Origin: Sphingomonas sp. ATCC 31555
GTDB lineage: Bacteria; Pseudomonadota; Alphaproteobacteria; Sphingomonadales; Sphingomonadaceae
DNA: 64,000 bases
Assembly: GCF_000282895.1 (NCBI RefSeq)
Contig: NZ_ALBQ01000018.1
Span: 1 to 64,000, forward strand
Direction: 5' to 3'
The stretch's first letter is position 1; each line of letters begins with the position of its first letter. Below the pieces are notes generated by a model, which saw nothing but the letters and a program-made list of their open reading frames with translations, had not been told where the DNA came from and did not search any database. The position numbers were made by a program, and so were the translations under genes. Shown piece after piece: positions 56,684 to 64,000 of this stretch.

Positions 56684-58866
56684 TCAGCGGCCGGGGCGGT
56701 AGCGGCGCTCGATGTGCCCTGCCAGTTGGTCGGGGTAGAAATAGACCGGGCGCAGTTCGCCCGCGGCGTAGCGATCGATCTGGTCCGCGAAGTGCGGCGA
56801 GGCAGGATCGCCGCTCTGGCCGCCTGCCATCACCGCTGCCGCTGCAACTCGCGGGCCGAAGGAGACCACCGCGACGAAGCTGTTGCCGCTGGTGCCATAA
56901 TATCGCTTCGTACCCGGCCAGCCCTTGGCGCCGAACGAGGCGAGGCTGCCCCATTGGGCCGAGGGGAACGGCACCGCCGTCGACGGCGCGGCATCATCGA
57001 AATGCGGCTGCAGCGCGTTGTCCAGGCGCTGGAAGCGGTTGATCTCGCCCCAGCGCGTCTGCCAGGTGCCGAAGTCGCGCGTCAGCCGATCGATAGCCGC
57101 CGATAGCGCCGCCAGCCGCGTCCGCGCATTGACCTTGGCCGCGATATAGTCCGGTACGTTCATCCGCTCGGCCTGGGCGAAGCTGCCGACCTCGCGCCAC
57201 AGCTGATCGCCCCAGAACACGGCAAGACTGGTCGCCACCGAGTCCGCGCTCCAGCAATGGTCCCATCGTGCCAGCGTGGCGACCGGATCGGCCAGCGCCG
57301 CCCGCCGGGGGTCGCTTTCCGGCAGCGCCCGCCATGCCGCGACCAGCTCCGGCACCAGCTTCGCAAAGGCCGGCAGATACGGATCGAACGCGGCGGCGCG
57401 CAACCGCTCGGCGGTCCAGCCGCGTTTTCCCATCAGCAGCAGGTCTGCATGCACGCCTCGGGCGTTGCCGCCCACCTGGTCCATGTAGCGCGGATAGTCC
57501 TTGGCGCTGGGACTGTCCGGCCCCGCCACCTGCCACGGCCAGTCATTGGTGTTGTGCGCCCAGCCGACCTTCGGGTTCAGCACGCTCGGCAGGCTGGGGA
57601 GTGTGTGCAGCCCCTTCCAATCGGTGGCGGGATCGCTGCCGTCGACCGGCCGGGTGTAATCGAACCGGTCGTCGCGCACGGCATGAACTGCGGCATCAGG
57701 AACGCGATCTCGCCTTTCGCGTCGGCGAACAGCGTGTCGTTGGAGGAGTTGGCCTTGCGCTCGGCGACCTTCAGGTAGCCGGCAAGATCGGTCGTCTTGG
57801 TGCGTAGGAAGCTCTGCTCCAGCGCCGGTACTGGTCGCCACATCAGCGCCGCGGCGATCCAGCGGCCATCCTTGGCAGCGACGATCGGCCCGTGGTGCGT
57901 CCGCCAGGTGGCGAAGCGCCGCTCGGCCAGCGATCCATCCGGCTTGCGGAAGCGCAGCGTGACGACGCGCGCCTGCACCGGCCGCGTCTCGCTGCCGTAC
58001 CGATAGGCCCAGCCCTGGCCTGCGCGCACGATCCGCTCGGCAAAGGCATCGACATTGTCAACCGTGGACGACGTGTGCATCCACCCGGTGTGCGCGTTGA
58101 ATCCCTGGTAGACGAAAAACTGACCCCATGTGCTCGCCCCATACACATCCAACCCCTGTTCGCTCGTCACCTGCGCCTCGGAGCGGAAGTAGAAGCTGGT
58201 GTGCGGGTTGATCAGCAGCAGCGCGCGGCCATCGGCGGTCAGCCGGGGCGCGATCGCGATGCCGTTGGAGCCTGAAGGCTCGCGCGGCACGCTGCCCTGC
58301 TCCTCGGGCGTGGGCGGCGTGGGATTGCCATAGAAGGTCTTGAGGTCGCTGAGCGAGATCCGCTCGATGTCGCCGCCGATGCTGCCTTCAGTAAAGCTAA
58401 GGGCCATCCAGGGCTCAAATCGGGTGAGCACCTTCGGTTTCACCTGAGCATGCGTCGCCATATAGTAGTTCAGGCCGTCGGCCCATGCATCCATCAGCGC
58501 GCGCAACCACGCGGGGCTGCGGGCATAGTCCCGCTTCAACTGCTCCGGATCGACGAACAGCCGCTGGCGCAGATCCGCCCAAAGCGCCCCTTCGCCCTGC
58601 ACCTCGGCGGTCCGGCCGAGCGCAGTCAGATAATTTGCCTCGATCCGGCCGAAATCGTCCTCGGCCTGAGCATAGATCATTCCGAACACCGCATCAGCAT
58701 CGCTCTTGCCGCGGATGTGGGGAATGCCCCAGTCATCGCGAATAATCGTCACCCGGGCTGCCTGCATCTCCCAACGCGCGCGTTCGGGGTCCGGCGCCGC
58801 GGCGGTCGTGCTCAGCAAAGCCAAGAGAAGCAACGGATTGCGCGCGCGCCGGATGAGCGTATCCAT
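56684..58866 (-). pseudogene. penicillin acylase family protein, frameshifted
   Basis: Two overlapping frames together make one acylase of about 725 residues. The first (58866 down to about 57680) holds a signal peptide, the alpha part and the autocleavage serine in SGSNGIAIAP; the second (to 56684) holds the rest of the beta subunit (WKGLHTLPSLPSVLNP, GWAHNTNDWPW, GWPGTKRYYGTSGNSFVAVV). The frame changes near 57679/57680, where QFMP should be followed by VRDDRFDY; one base is missing. Ntn-hydrolases of this type cleave acyl-amides, including acyl-homoserine lactones. Loss of function or a sequencing error are both possible. Confidence 0.85.
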
Positions 58867-58893
58867 TGCCCGAGACTAGAACGGGGAGAGCAT

Positions 58894-60177
58894 ATGGCCA
58901 AGCACTGGTTGGCGATCTTGGCGGCGCTGGCGCTGGGAAGCGCGGCAGCGGCACAGACGACAGACGCGCCCGCCATTCTCCTCAAGCCGGCGGCAGTGTT
59001 CGACGGCATCGACGGGCAGGTGCATGCCGGATGGCAGGTGCTGGTACGCGGCGAGCGGATCCTCGCGGTCGGCCCCGCCCTTCCCTCCCCCGCCGGCGCG
59101 GTGGTGATCGCGCTGGACGGCGATACGCTGATGCCCGGCTTGATCGAAGGACACGGCCACCTCTTTCTCCATCCGTACAATGAGACGAGCTGGGACGATC
59201 AGGTGCTGCACGAGCCGCTGGCGCTGCGCACCGCGCGTGCGGTGGCGCAGGCCCGCGCGACGCTGCACGCCGGCTTCACCAGCCTGCGTGACCTGGGCAC
59301 CGAGGGCGCGGGCTATGCCGATGTAGGCCTGAAGGCGGCGATCGATCAGGGCATCGTGGAGGGGCCGCGCCTACAGGTGGCGACCCGCGCCATCGTTGCG
59401 CTCGGCGCTTATGGCCCCAAAGGCTTTGAACCCGGCGTCGAGGTGCCGCAAGGCGCCGAGGAAGTCTCCGGGGCCGAGCAGATGGTCGCTGCGGTGCGCC
59501 GGCAGATCGCTGCCGGTGCGGACTGGATCAAGCTGTACGCAGATTATCGCTGGCGCCCCGGTGACGAGAGCCGTCCCACGCTGAACCTTGAGGAGATCAA
59601 GGCCGCCGTAGCCGCGGCGCACGACGCGGGGAGGCCAGTGGCGGTGCATGCCTCCACACCGGAGGGCATGCGCCGCGCGATCGACGCCGGGGTGGACACG
59701 ATCGAACATGGCTATGGCGGCACGCCCGCGATCTTTGCCGTGATGGCCGCCAAGAAGATCGCGCTCTGCCCCACACTAGCCGCGTCGGACGCGACATCAC
59801 GCTATCGCGGCTGGAACGGCGAAGATCCTGCTCCCGCCACGGTTCGCCTCAATCAGGAAAGCCTGCGCCTGGCCCTGCGCGCCGGGGTTCCGATCTGCAT
59901 GGGCGGCGACGTCGGCGTCTATGCGCATGGCGACAATGCTCGCGAAATGGTACTGCTCGCGGCTGCCGGCATGCGTCCCGCCGAGGTGCTACTTGCAGCG
60001 ACCTCCGGCAACGCCCGCTGGTTCGGCGAGGCGGGGCGGCTCGGAGCGGTGAGGCCCGGCATGCTGGCCGATCTCGTCGCCGTTGCCGGCGATCCCACCC
60101 GCGACATTCAGGCCGTGCGAGCCGTGCGATTCGTGACGAAGGGAGGCAAGATCGTGCCGCTGGAGCAGGCCAAGTGA
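58894..60177 (+). CDS. secreted amidohydrolase (imidazolonepropionase-like)
   Basis: A 427-residue metal-dependent hydrolase. Signal peptide residues 1-20 (AAAAQ), then the TIM-barrel with EGHGHLFLHP (HxH metal pair), DWIKLYADY (lysine), VAVHASTPEG and IEHGYGG (histidines), and MGGDVG carrying the final aspartate. Family members cleave X-Pro dipeptides or lactam-like rings; the substrate is unknown. ATG at 58894 with GGGGAG five bases upstream. Its stop overlaps the next gene (GTGA), so the two are likely co-expressed. Confidence 0.9.
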   Translation: MAKHWLAILAALALGSAAAAQTTDAPAILLKPAAVFDGIDGQVHAGWQVLVRGERILAVGPALPSPAGAVVIALDGDTLMPGLIEGHGHLFLHPYNETSWDDQVLHEPLALRTARAVAQARATLHAGFTSLRDLGTEGAGYADVGLKAAIDQGIVEGPRLQVATRAIVALGAYGPKGFEPGVEVPQGAEEVSGAEQMVAAVRRQIAAGADWIKLYADYRWRPGDESRPTLNLEEIKAAVAAAHDAGRPVAVHASTPEGMRRAIDAGVDTIEHGYGGTPAIFAVMAAKKIALCPTLAASDATSRYRGWNGEDPAPATVRLNQESLRLALRAGVPICMGGDVGVYAHGDNAREMVLLAAAGMRPAEVLLAATSGNARWFGEAGRLGAVRPGMLADLVAVAGDPTRDIQAVRAVRFVTKGGKIVPLEQAK

Positions 60178-61913
60178 GGGCGTTGCGCCTCGCGCTCGTC
60201 GCGGCTGCGCTGACGCTTCCCGGCCTGGCCGCAGCCGACCCGGAGCCAATCGCCGTCACCATCGACGTCGATGCCGCCCACGACGAAGGCCCGGTCGAGC
60301 CGCTCTGGCGCTTCTTCGGCGCGGATGAGCCCAACTACGCCACCATGAAAGACGGTCGTACCACGCTCGCCACCCTTGGGGCGCTGGCGCCGGATCGGGT
60401 GTATTTCCGCACCCATAATTTGTTCACCTCGGGCGACGGCACACCCGCGCTCAAATGGGGATCGACCGGGATCTACCGTGAGGATGCGCAGGGCAAGCCG
60501 ATCTACGACTGGACGATCGTGGATCGCATCTTCGACACCTATCGTGCCCGCGGCGTGAAACCCTATGTCGAGCTCGGCTTCATGCCGGAGGCGATGTCGA
60601 CTCAGCCCCAGCCCTATCAGCATGACTGGCGGCCCGGCAGCGGCACGCTGCGCACCGGCTGGGCCTATCCTCCGCGCGATTATGCCAAATGGGAGGAGCT
60701 GGTTCATCAATGGGTGCGCCATTGCGTCGCCCGCTATGGTCGTGGGGAGGTGGCGAGCTGGTATTTCCAGACGTGGAACGAAGCCAATCTGCCCCGTTAC
60801 TATTGGGGCGGCACGCGCGAGGAGTTTTTCCGCCTGCACGACGCCGCCGTGCGTGGCGTGCGTCGGGCGCTGCCCGAGGCGCGGGTCGGCGGGCCGGACA
60901 ATGCGGGTGCCGGCGACGATTTCCTCGCGGCGTTTCTTGACCATGTGAAGTCGGCGGGAACGCCCACCGACTTCCTGTCCTTCCACGCCAAGGGCCAGCC
61001 GGTGGTGGTTGAGGATGCGGGCGGCACCCATGTGCGCATGGGACTGAACACACACTTGCGGGCGGCCGACCATGAATTCGCCGTGATAGCCGCCGATCCG
61101 GCGGCAAGGACGAAGCCCATTATCATCGGCGAGTCCGATCCTGAAGGGTGCGCAGCCTGCCAGGGGGCGGCCAATGCCTATCGCAACGGGACCATGTATT
61201 CGAGCTACACCGCCGCGTCGTTCCCGCGCCTCCGTGCACTGGCGGCCCGACGTGGACTGACGCTGGAGGGCATCCTTTCCTGGGCGTTCGAATTCGAGGA
61301 TCAGCCGCCCTTTGCCGGTTTCCGCCAACTCACCTCGGCGGGCATCGACTTGCCGGTGATGAACATGTTCAAGCTGTTCGCCAAGATGCGCGGCCACTAT
61401 GTTCGCGCGACGTCCGACCGCGAGGCCGCACTCGATGCCGTGCTCCGGGACGGCGTGCGCGGCGATCCCGATATCGGCAGCGTCGCCAGCCGGGAGGGCA
61501 ACAGCCTTTCGATCTTTGTCTGGCACTATCATGACGACGATGTGCCCGGCCCCGATGCCGCCGTGGCGCTTCGGCTGCGGGGCCTGCCGCGTGCACTCGC
61601 CCAAGGGGCGATGCTGACGCACTATCGCATCGACGCCGCCCACTCGAACAGCTTCGCCGCCTGGCGCGCGATGGGATCCCCTATCGCGCCGACCGACGCA
61701 CAGCGTGCCGCGTTGCTGAAGGCGGCGCAACTGACGACGATGGAGGCCGTGCCCGAGCACTTGCCCGTCGGCGAGACCGGCGCCACGCTCAGCTTCCGCT
61801 TGCCGCGACAAGGGGTGTCGCTGCTGGTTCTGACTCCGGTTGGCGGCTCAGCCTTCCAGAAAGGCGGCGCGTTCCCCGGGCGTACCGTCGGGAAGCGCGC
61901 TTCAAGCCGCTGA
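60174..61913 (+). CDS. GH39-family glycoside hydrolase (xylosidase/iduronidase-like)
   Basis: A 579-residue secreted enzyme. Signal peptide residues 1-22 (LAAAD), then a TIM-barrel. The acid/base is E203 in TWNEAN and the nucleophile is E320 in IIGESDPEG. A C-terminal beta-sandwich starts near 430. GH39 enzymes release xylose or uronic acids. The GTG start overlaps the amidohydrolase stop. The last 15 residues (GGAFPGRTVGKRASSR) look unlike a natural end and lead into a separate remnant frame, so the C-terminus may have been altered. Confidence 0.87.
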   Translation: MRALRLALVAAALTLPGLAAADPEPIAVTIDVDAAHDEGPVEPLWRFFGADEPNYATMKDGRTTLATLGALAPDRVYFRTHNLFTSGDGTPALKWGSTGIYREDAQGKPIYDWTIVDRIFDTYRARGVKPYVELGFMPEAMSTQPQPYQHDWRPGSGTLRTGWAYPPRDYAKWEELVHQWVRHCVARYGRGEVASWYFQTWNEANLPRYYWGGTREEFFRLHDAAVRGVRRALPEARVGGPDNAGAGDDFLAAFLDHVKSAGTPTDFLSFHAKGQPVVVEDAGGTHVRMGLNTHLRAADHEFAVIAADPAARTKPIIIGESDPEGCAACQGAANAYRNGTMYSSYTAASFPRLRALAARRGLTLEGILSWAFEFEDQPPFAGFRQLTSAGIDLPVMNMFKLFAKMRGHYVRATSDREAALDAVLRDGVRGDPDIGSVASREGNSLSIFVWHYHDDDVPGPDAAVALRLRGLPRALAQGAMLTHYRIDAAHSNSFAAWRAMGSPIAPTDAQRAALLKAAQLTTMEAVPEHLPVGETGATLSFRLPRQGVSLLVLTPVGGSAFQKGGAFPGRTVGKRASSR

Positions 61914-62011
61914 AGGCGAACGCAGCGCCGAACGACGTGCAGCGGGCGCCGTTCTACGCCGCGGCGGCGCGGAGGGCTTATGTCGGCCATCCGACGATGG
62001 CCGTGGACTAA
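61871..62011 (+). pseudogene. short coding-like remnant after the GH39 gene
   Basis: In a frame other than GH39, ARFKPLKANAAPNDVQRAP, then FYAAAARRAYVGHPTMAVD and a TAA at 62009 read like the end of a protein. It has no start and no visible upstream part, and I cannot name the family. It may be the tail of a deleted gene fused to the GH39 end. Confidence 0.35.
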
Positions 62012-62070
62012 GCGTATACGGGTGGGCGGCACGCCTGCCAAAATTGCCGGGCGGGCCGATCCGACGGAAC

Positions 62071-62865
62071 CTAGCGGGCCGCCCAGCGGATCGCATTGGC
62101 GAGAATGCGCCGATATGTCGGATCGTTATACGCTTCGGGCGTGTGGCCCAACGCGGAATAGAAGATGCGACCTTTGGACGACGGATTGATCCAGATCACC
62201 GGGTGTACGCCCATCATCAGCTTCGCGCCGGGACGGTAACTCGCTTCATCGACCCGCGCGAGCACGGTCATGCCACGCGCGGCGGGATTCGCATCAAAGG
62301 AATACCATTCATCGACCGGCGTCCAAGGCAGCTTCACGCCCGCCATGATCGGATGGCCTGGCCGATCGACGACGATCCACGCCGGCTGTAGATGGTCGGC
62401 GCCTCCCGGATGCCCGGTAAACGTCGTGCCAATCACCATCTTCTTGTACCAGGCATCGGTATGGCTGTTATCGCCAGCCGCATGCAACGCCACCACGCCG
62501 CCACCACGCGCGACGAAGCGGGCTAGTGCGGCGCGCTGGTCTGCGGTGAGGAAGTCCCCGCTGGCGCTGTTGAGAACGACCACGGAGAAGTGATGCAATT
62601 GTTCGTCGTTGAAGACCGCGGCGTTTTCCGTGACGAAGCTCGCGCGGCCCAGGTCGCGTGCGATATCCGTGAGCACCATGTTCGAGTGCGGTATATGCTC
62701 GATATGTCGCCAACCATTGGTCTTCGAAACGATCAACACCCCACGCTGCAATCCCGCAGGAAGCACAGGCGCTACGGCATCGTAGGTGGGCGCGGGCTGG
62801 TGCAGATCCGGCGCCGCCTGTGCCATTGTTAGAAACGCCGCCAACACCAGCATCTTACGCATCAT
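62071..62865 (-). CDS. secreted ThuA-like protein
   Basis: A 264-residue protein of the ThuA/trehalose-utilisation (glutamine-amidotransferase-like) fold. A signal peptide (LVLAAFLTMAQA) is followed by a Rossmann-like domain with LIVSKTNGWRH, FVTENAAVFNDEQLHHFSVVVLNS and FVARGGGVVALHAAGD, and the C-terminal WINPSSKGRIFYSALGHTPEA. A catalytic role is uncertain; ThuA-fold proteins occur with sugar hydrolases. The ATG at 62865 has AGGAG at five bases. It is convergent with the GH39 gene. Confidence 0.87.
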   Translation of the reverse strand: MMRKMLVLAAFLTMAQAAPDLHQPAPTYDAVAPVLPAGLQRGVLIVSKTNGWRHIEHIPHSNMVLTDIARDLGRASFVTENAAVFNDEQLHHFSVVVLNSASGDFLTADQRAALARFVARGGGVVALHAAGDNSHTDAWYKKMVIGTTFTGHPGGADHLQPAWIVVDRPGHPIMAGVKLPWTPVDEWYSFDANPAARGMTVLARVDEASYRPGAKLMMGVHPVIWINPSSKGRIFYSALGHTPEAYNDPTYRRILANAIRWAAR

Positions 62866-62996
62866 GCAATCTCCTGGCGTCTCCATAGCGAGGATGGATG
62901 GACGAAGCGAGCAGGTGTCGACGGACCACCCTCATCGCCGGCACCCACGATGCCCACCCGATCCTTTTTCTGCGGCGGAGGGCACGGAAACGTCCG

Positions 62997-64000
62997 CTAG
63001 CCCCCCTTCTGCGCTGCAGGCACGATGTCCTCGGCCAGGAGACGATGCAGCGCCGCGATATGGTCGCCGTCTCGCGCGCCGTTCGGATCGGAGATCATCA
63101 CGACGGTAAGCCGCAGATCGGGCACCACATACAGCATCTGCCCGCCATAGCCCCAGGCGAAGCGCACCGGATGCCCAGCCGCCTCTCCGATGAACCAGCC
63201 ATAGCCATATTGGCCACCGCTCCATGGAGAGATGGTGCGCGGCGTCCAGCTCCGCTCTATCCAAGACGCAGACAGGATCCTCCTGCCGTTCGAGACGCCG
63301 CCAAGCCGGTAAAGTTCGCCAATACGGGCCAGTGCCCGCGGCGACAGGCGCATCTCGTTGCCGCCGAAGTAGATGCCCTGCGGATCGGCGGGCCAGGCGG
63401 GTATCGAGATACCGAGTGGCTCCCCCAACCACGCTCTGGCCAATTGCAGTGTACTCCTTCCCGAGGCTCGGGTGAGCATCGCCGAGAGCAGGTGCGTGTT
63501 GCCGGTGGAATACAGCATACGGCCCCCTGGCTCATCGACGAACGGCCGCGACAGCGCCGACCTGACCCAGTTCGAGCTCGACACCCACCTGCCGTAGAAT
63601 TCGCCCGATGTGCGCTCGAGCCCGGCCTGCATCGACAACAGATTGCCCACGGTAAGATGCGCGAGCCGCGGATCTGGATTGGCTGGAGCCTCGCTGCGCA
63701 ATACCGAGAGGACCGGTTGCTCCACCCCCGTGAGCACACCGCGATCGATGGCGATGCCGACCAGCGCGGACAGCACGGATTTCGACGCCGACTTGATGTT
63801 GACCGGCTGATCGAGCGGCGGACCGCCGTTGAAGCGGTGTTCGGCGAGCGGCTGCCCGTCGCGGAGTACCAGGAGCGCTCGGAGACGCGGCAGCCGCTGG
63901 GCAGCCGACACGGTCCCCGTCATGGTCTCCGCATCCAGGCCCTGCGTCGGCACTGCCAAGCGCGGATCGGATGCGGTTTGCTCGGCCGGTATCGGATCGA
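62997..64000 (-). CDS. serine hydrolase, class C beta-lactamase fold (5' end beyond window)
   Basis: At least 320 residues. The S-x-x-K motif lies in IKSASKSVLSAL, the Y-x-N-like motif in MLYSTGNTHLLS, and the HAG-like third motif is replaced by WGYGGQM. The frame stays open to the right edge of the window (…PAEQTASDPRLAVPTQG), so the N-terminus and any signal peptide lie outside. The family contains esterases, DD-peptidases and beta-lactamases; the function is open. It is upstream of the ThuA gene on the same strand. Confidence 0.85.
   Translation of the reverse strand, partial: DPIPAEQTASDPRLAVPTQGLDAETMTGTVSAAQRLPRLRALLVLRDGQPLAEHRFNGGPPLDQPVNIKSASKSVLSALVGIAIDRGVLTGVEQPVLSVLRSEAPANPDPRLAHLTVGNLLSMQAGLERTSGEFYGRWVSSSNWVRSALSRPFVDEPGGRMLYSTGNTHLLSAMLTRASGRSTLQLARAWLGEPLGISIPAWPADPQGIYFGGNEMRLSPRALARIGELYRLGGVSNGRRILSASWIERSWTPRTISPWSGGQYGYGWFIGEAAGHPVRFAWGYGGQMLYVVPDLRLTVVMISDPNGARDGDHIAALHRLLAEDIVPAAQKGG

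Noticed and set aside
1..64000. CRISPR arrays, prophage or integrase genes
   Set aside because: No regularly spaced repeats, cas-like genes, phage structural genes or integrases were seen; both tRNA genes lack flanking integrase or 3' end duplications.

Overview
The window reads as chromosome of a GC-rich alphaproteobacterium, most likely a sphingomonad (Sphingomonadaceae). The case rests on gene order and family type. The rpsB-tsf-pyrH-frr-uppS-cdsA-dxr-rseP-bamA-ompH-fabZ run lacks the usual lpxD and lpxA. The isoaspartyl methyltransferase-tolC-popZ order is alphaproteobacterial. The SOS boxes are of the GTTC-N7-GTTC type. An antiporter of the fused MrpA/B (Pha) kind is present, and GTG/TTG starts overlapping the previous stop codon are common.

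Layout. 0-2 kb: a GAF-GGDEF-EAL protein with a cut-short EAL domain, then tRNA-Ser(UGA). 2-9.2 kb: a lytic transglycosylase, then a tight run of DD-carboxypeptidase, holB, metG, tatD, an MBL-fold hydrolase and a membrane-anchored aspartic protease. 9.2-9.8 kb: an AT-rich spot with a truncated ISNCY-type transposase fused to an antisense TonB-receptor scrap. 9.8-16.7 kb: a K+ channel coupled to a complete Mrp/Pha cation-proton antiporter. 17.1-28.8 kb (all minus strand): rpmE, a small membrane protein, fabZ, ompH, bamA, rseP, dxr, cdsA, uppS, frr, pyrH, tsf and rpsB. 29-31.6 kb: a small SOS-box-controlled membrane protein, pssA, psd and a likely phospholipid N-methyltransferase. 31.7-45.3 kb: icd, a Kef-type antiporter, a secreted unknown, alaS, an M24 peptidase, a dicarboxylate symporter, a GST, a large catalase, a DUF1801 protein and recA with its own SOS box. 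45.4-52.5 kb: a MOSC protein, an S9 peptidase, PopZ, TolC, a Pcm-like methyltransferase, tRNA-Cys and a class-A-fold lipoprotein. 52.6-55.5 kb: ExoD, then a TetR regulator divergent from a PPOX protein and an epoxide hydrolase. 55.6-58.9 kb is a decay zone: a cytochrome c with an in-frame TGA, a CoxB-like protein without its CuA domain, and a frameshifted penicillin acylase. 58.9-64 kb: amidohydrolase, GH39 glycosidase, ThuA-like protein and a serine hydrolase running off the right edge.

The most interesting signal lies between rpsB and pssA. Two near-identical LexA-type boxes (28954-28968 and 28983-28997) flank and fill a plus-strand promoter that reads into a 73-residue single-membrane-span protein (29099-29320). 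Its context and architecture resemble the small SOS-induced division inhibitors of Caulobacter (SidA type), so it is a candidate undescribed DNA-damage checkpoint protein. Other points worth checking are an EF-hand loop inside the Skp/OmpH protein, the coupling of a K+ channel to a Pha-type antiporter, and the decayed respiratory and acylase genes.
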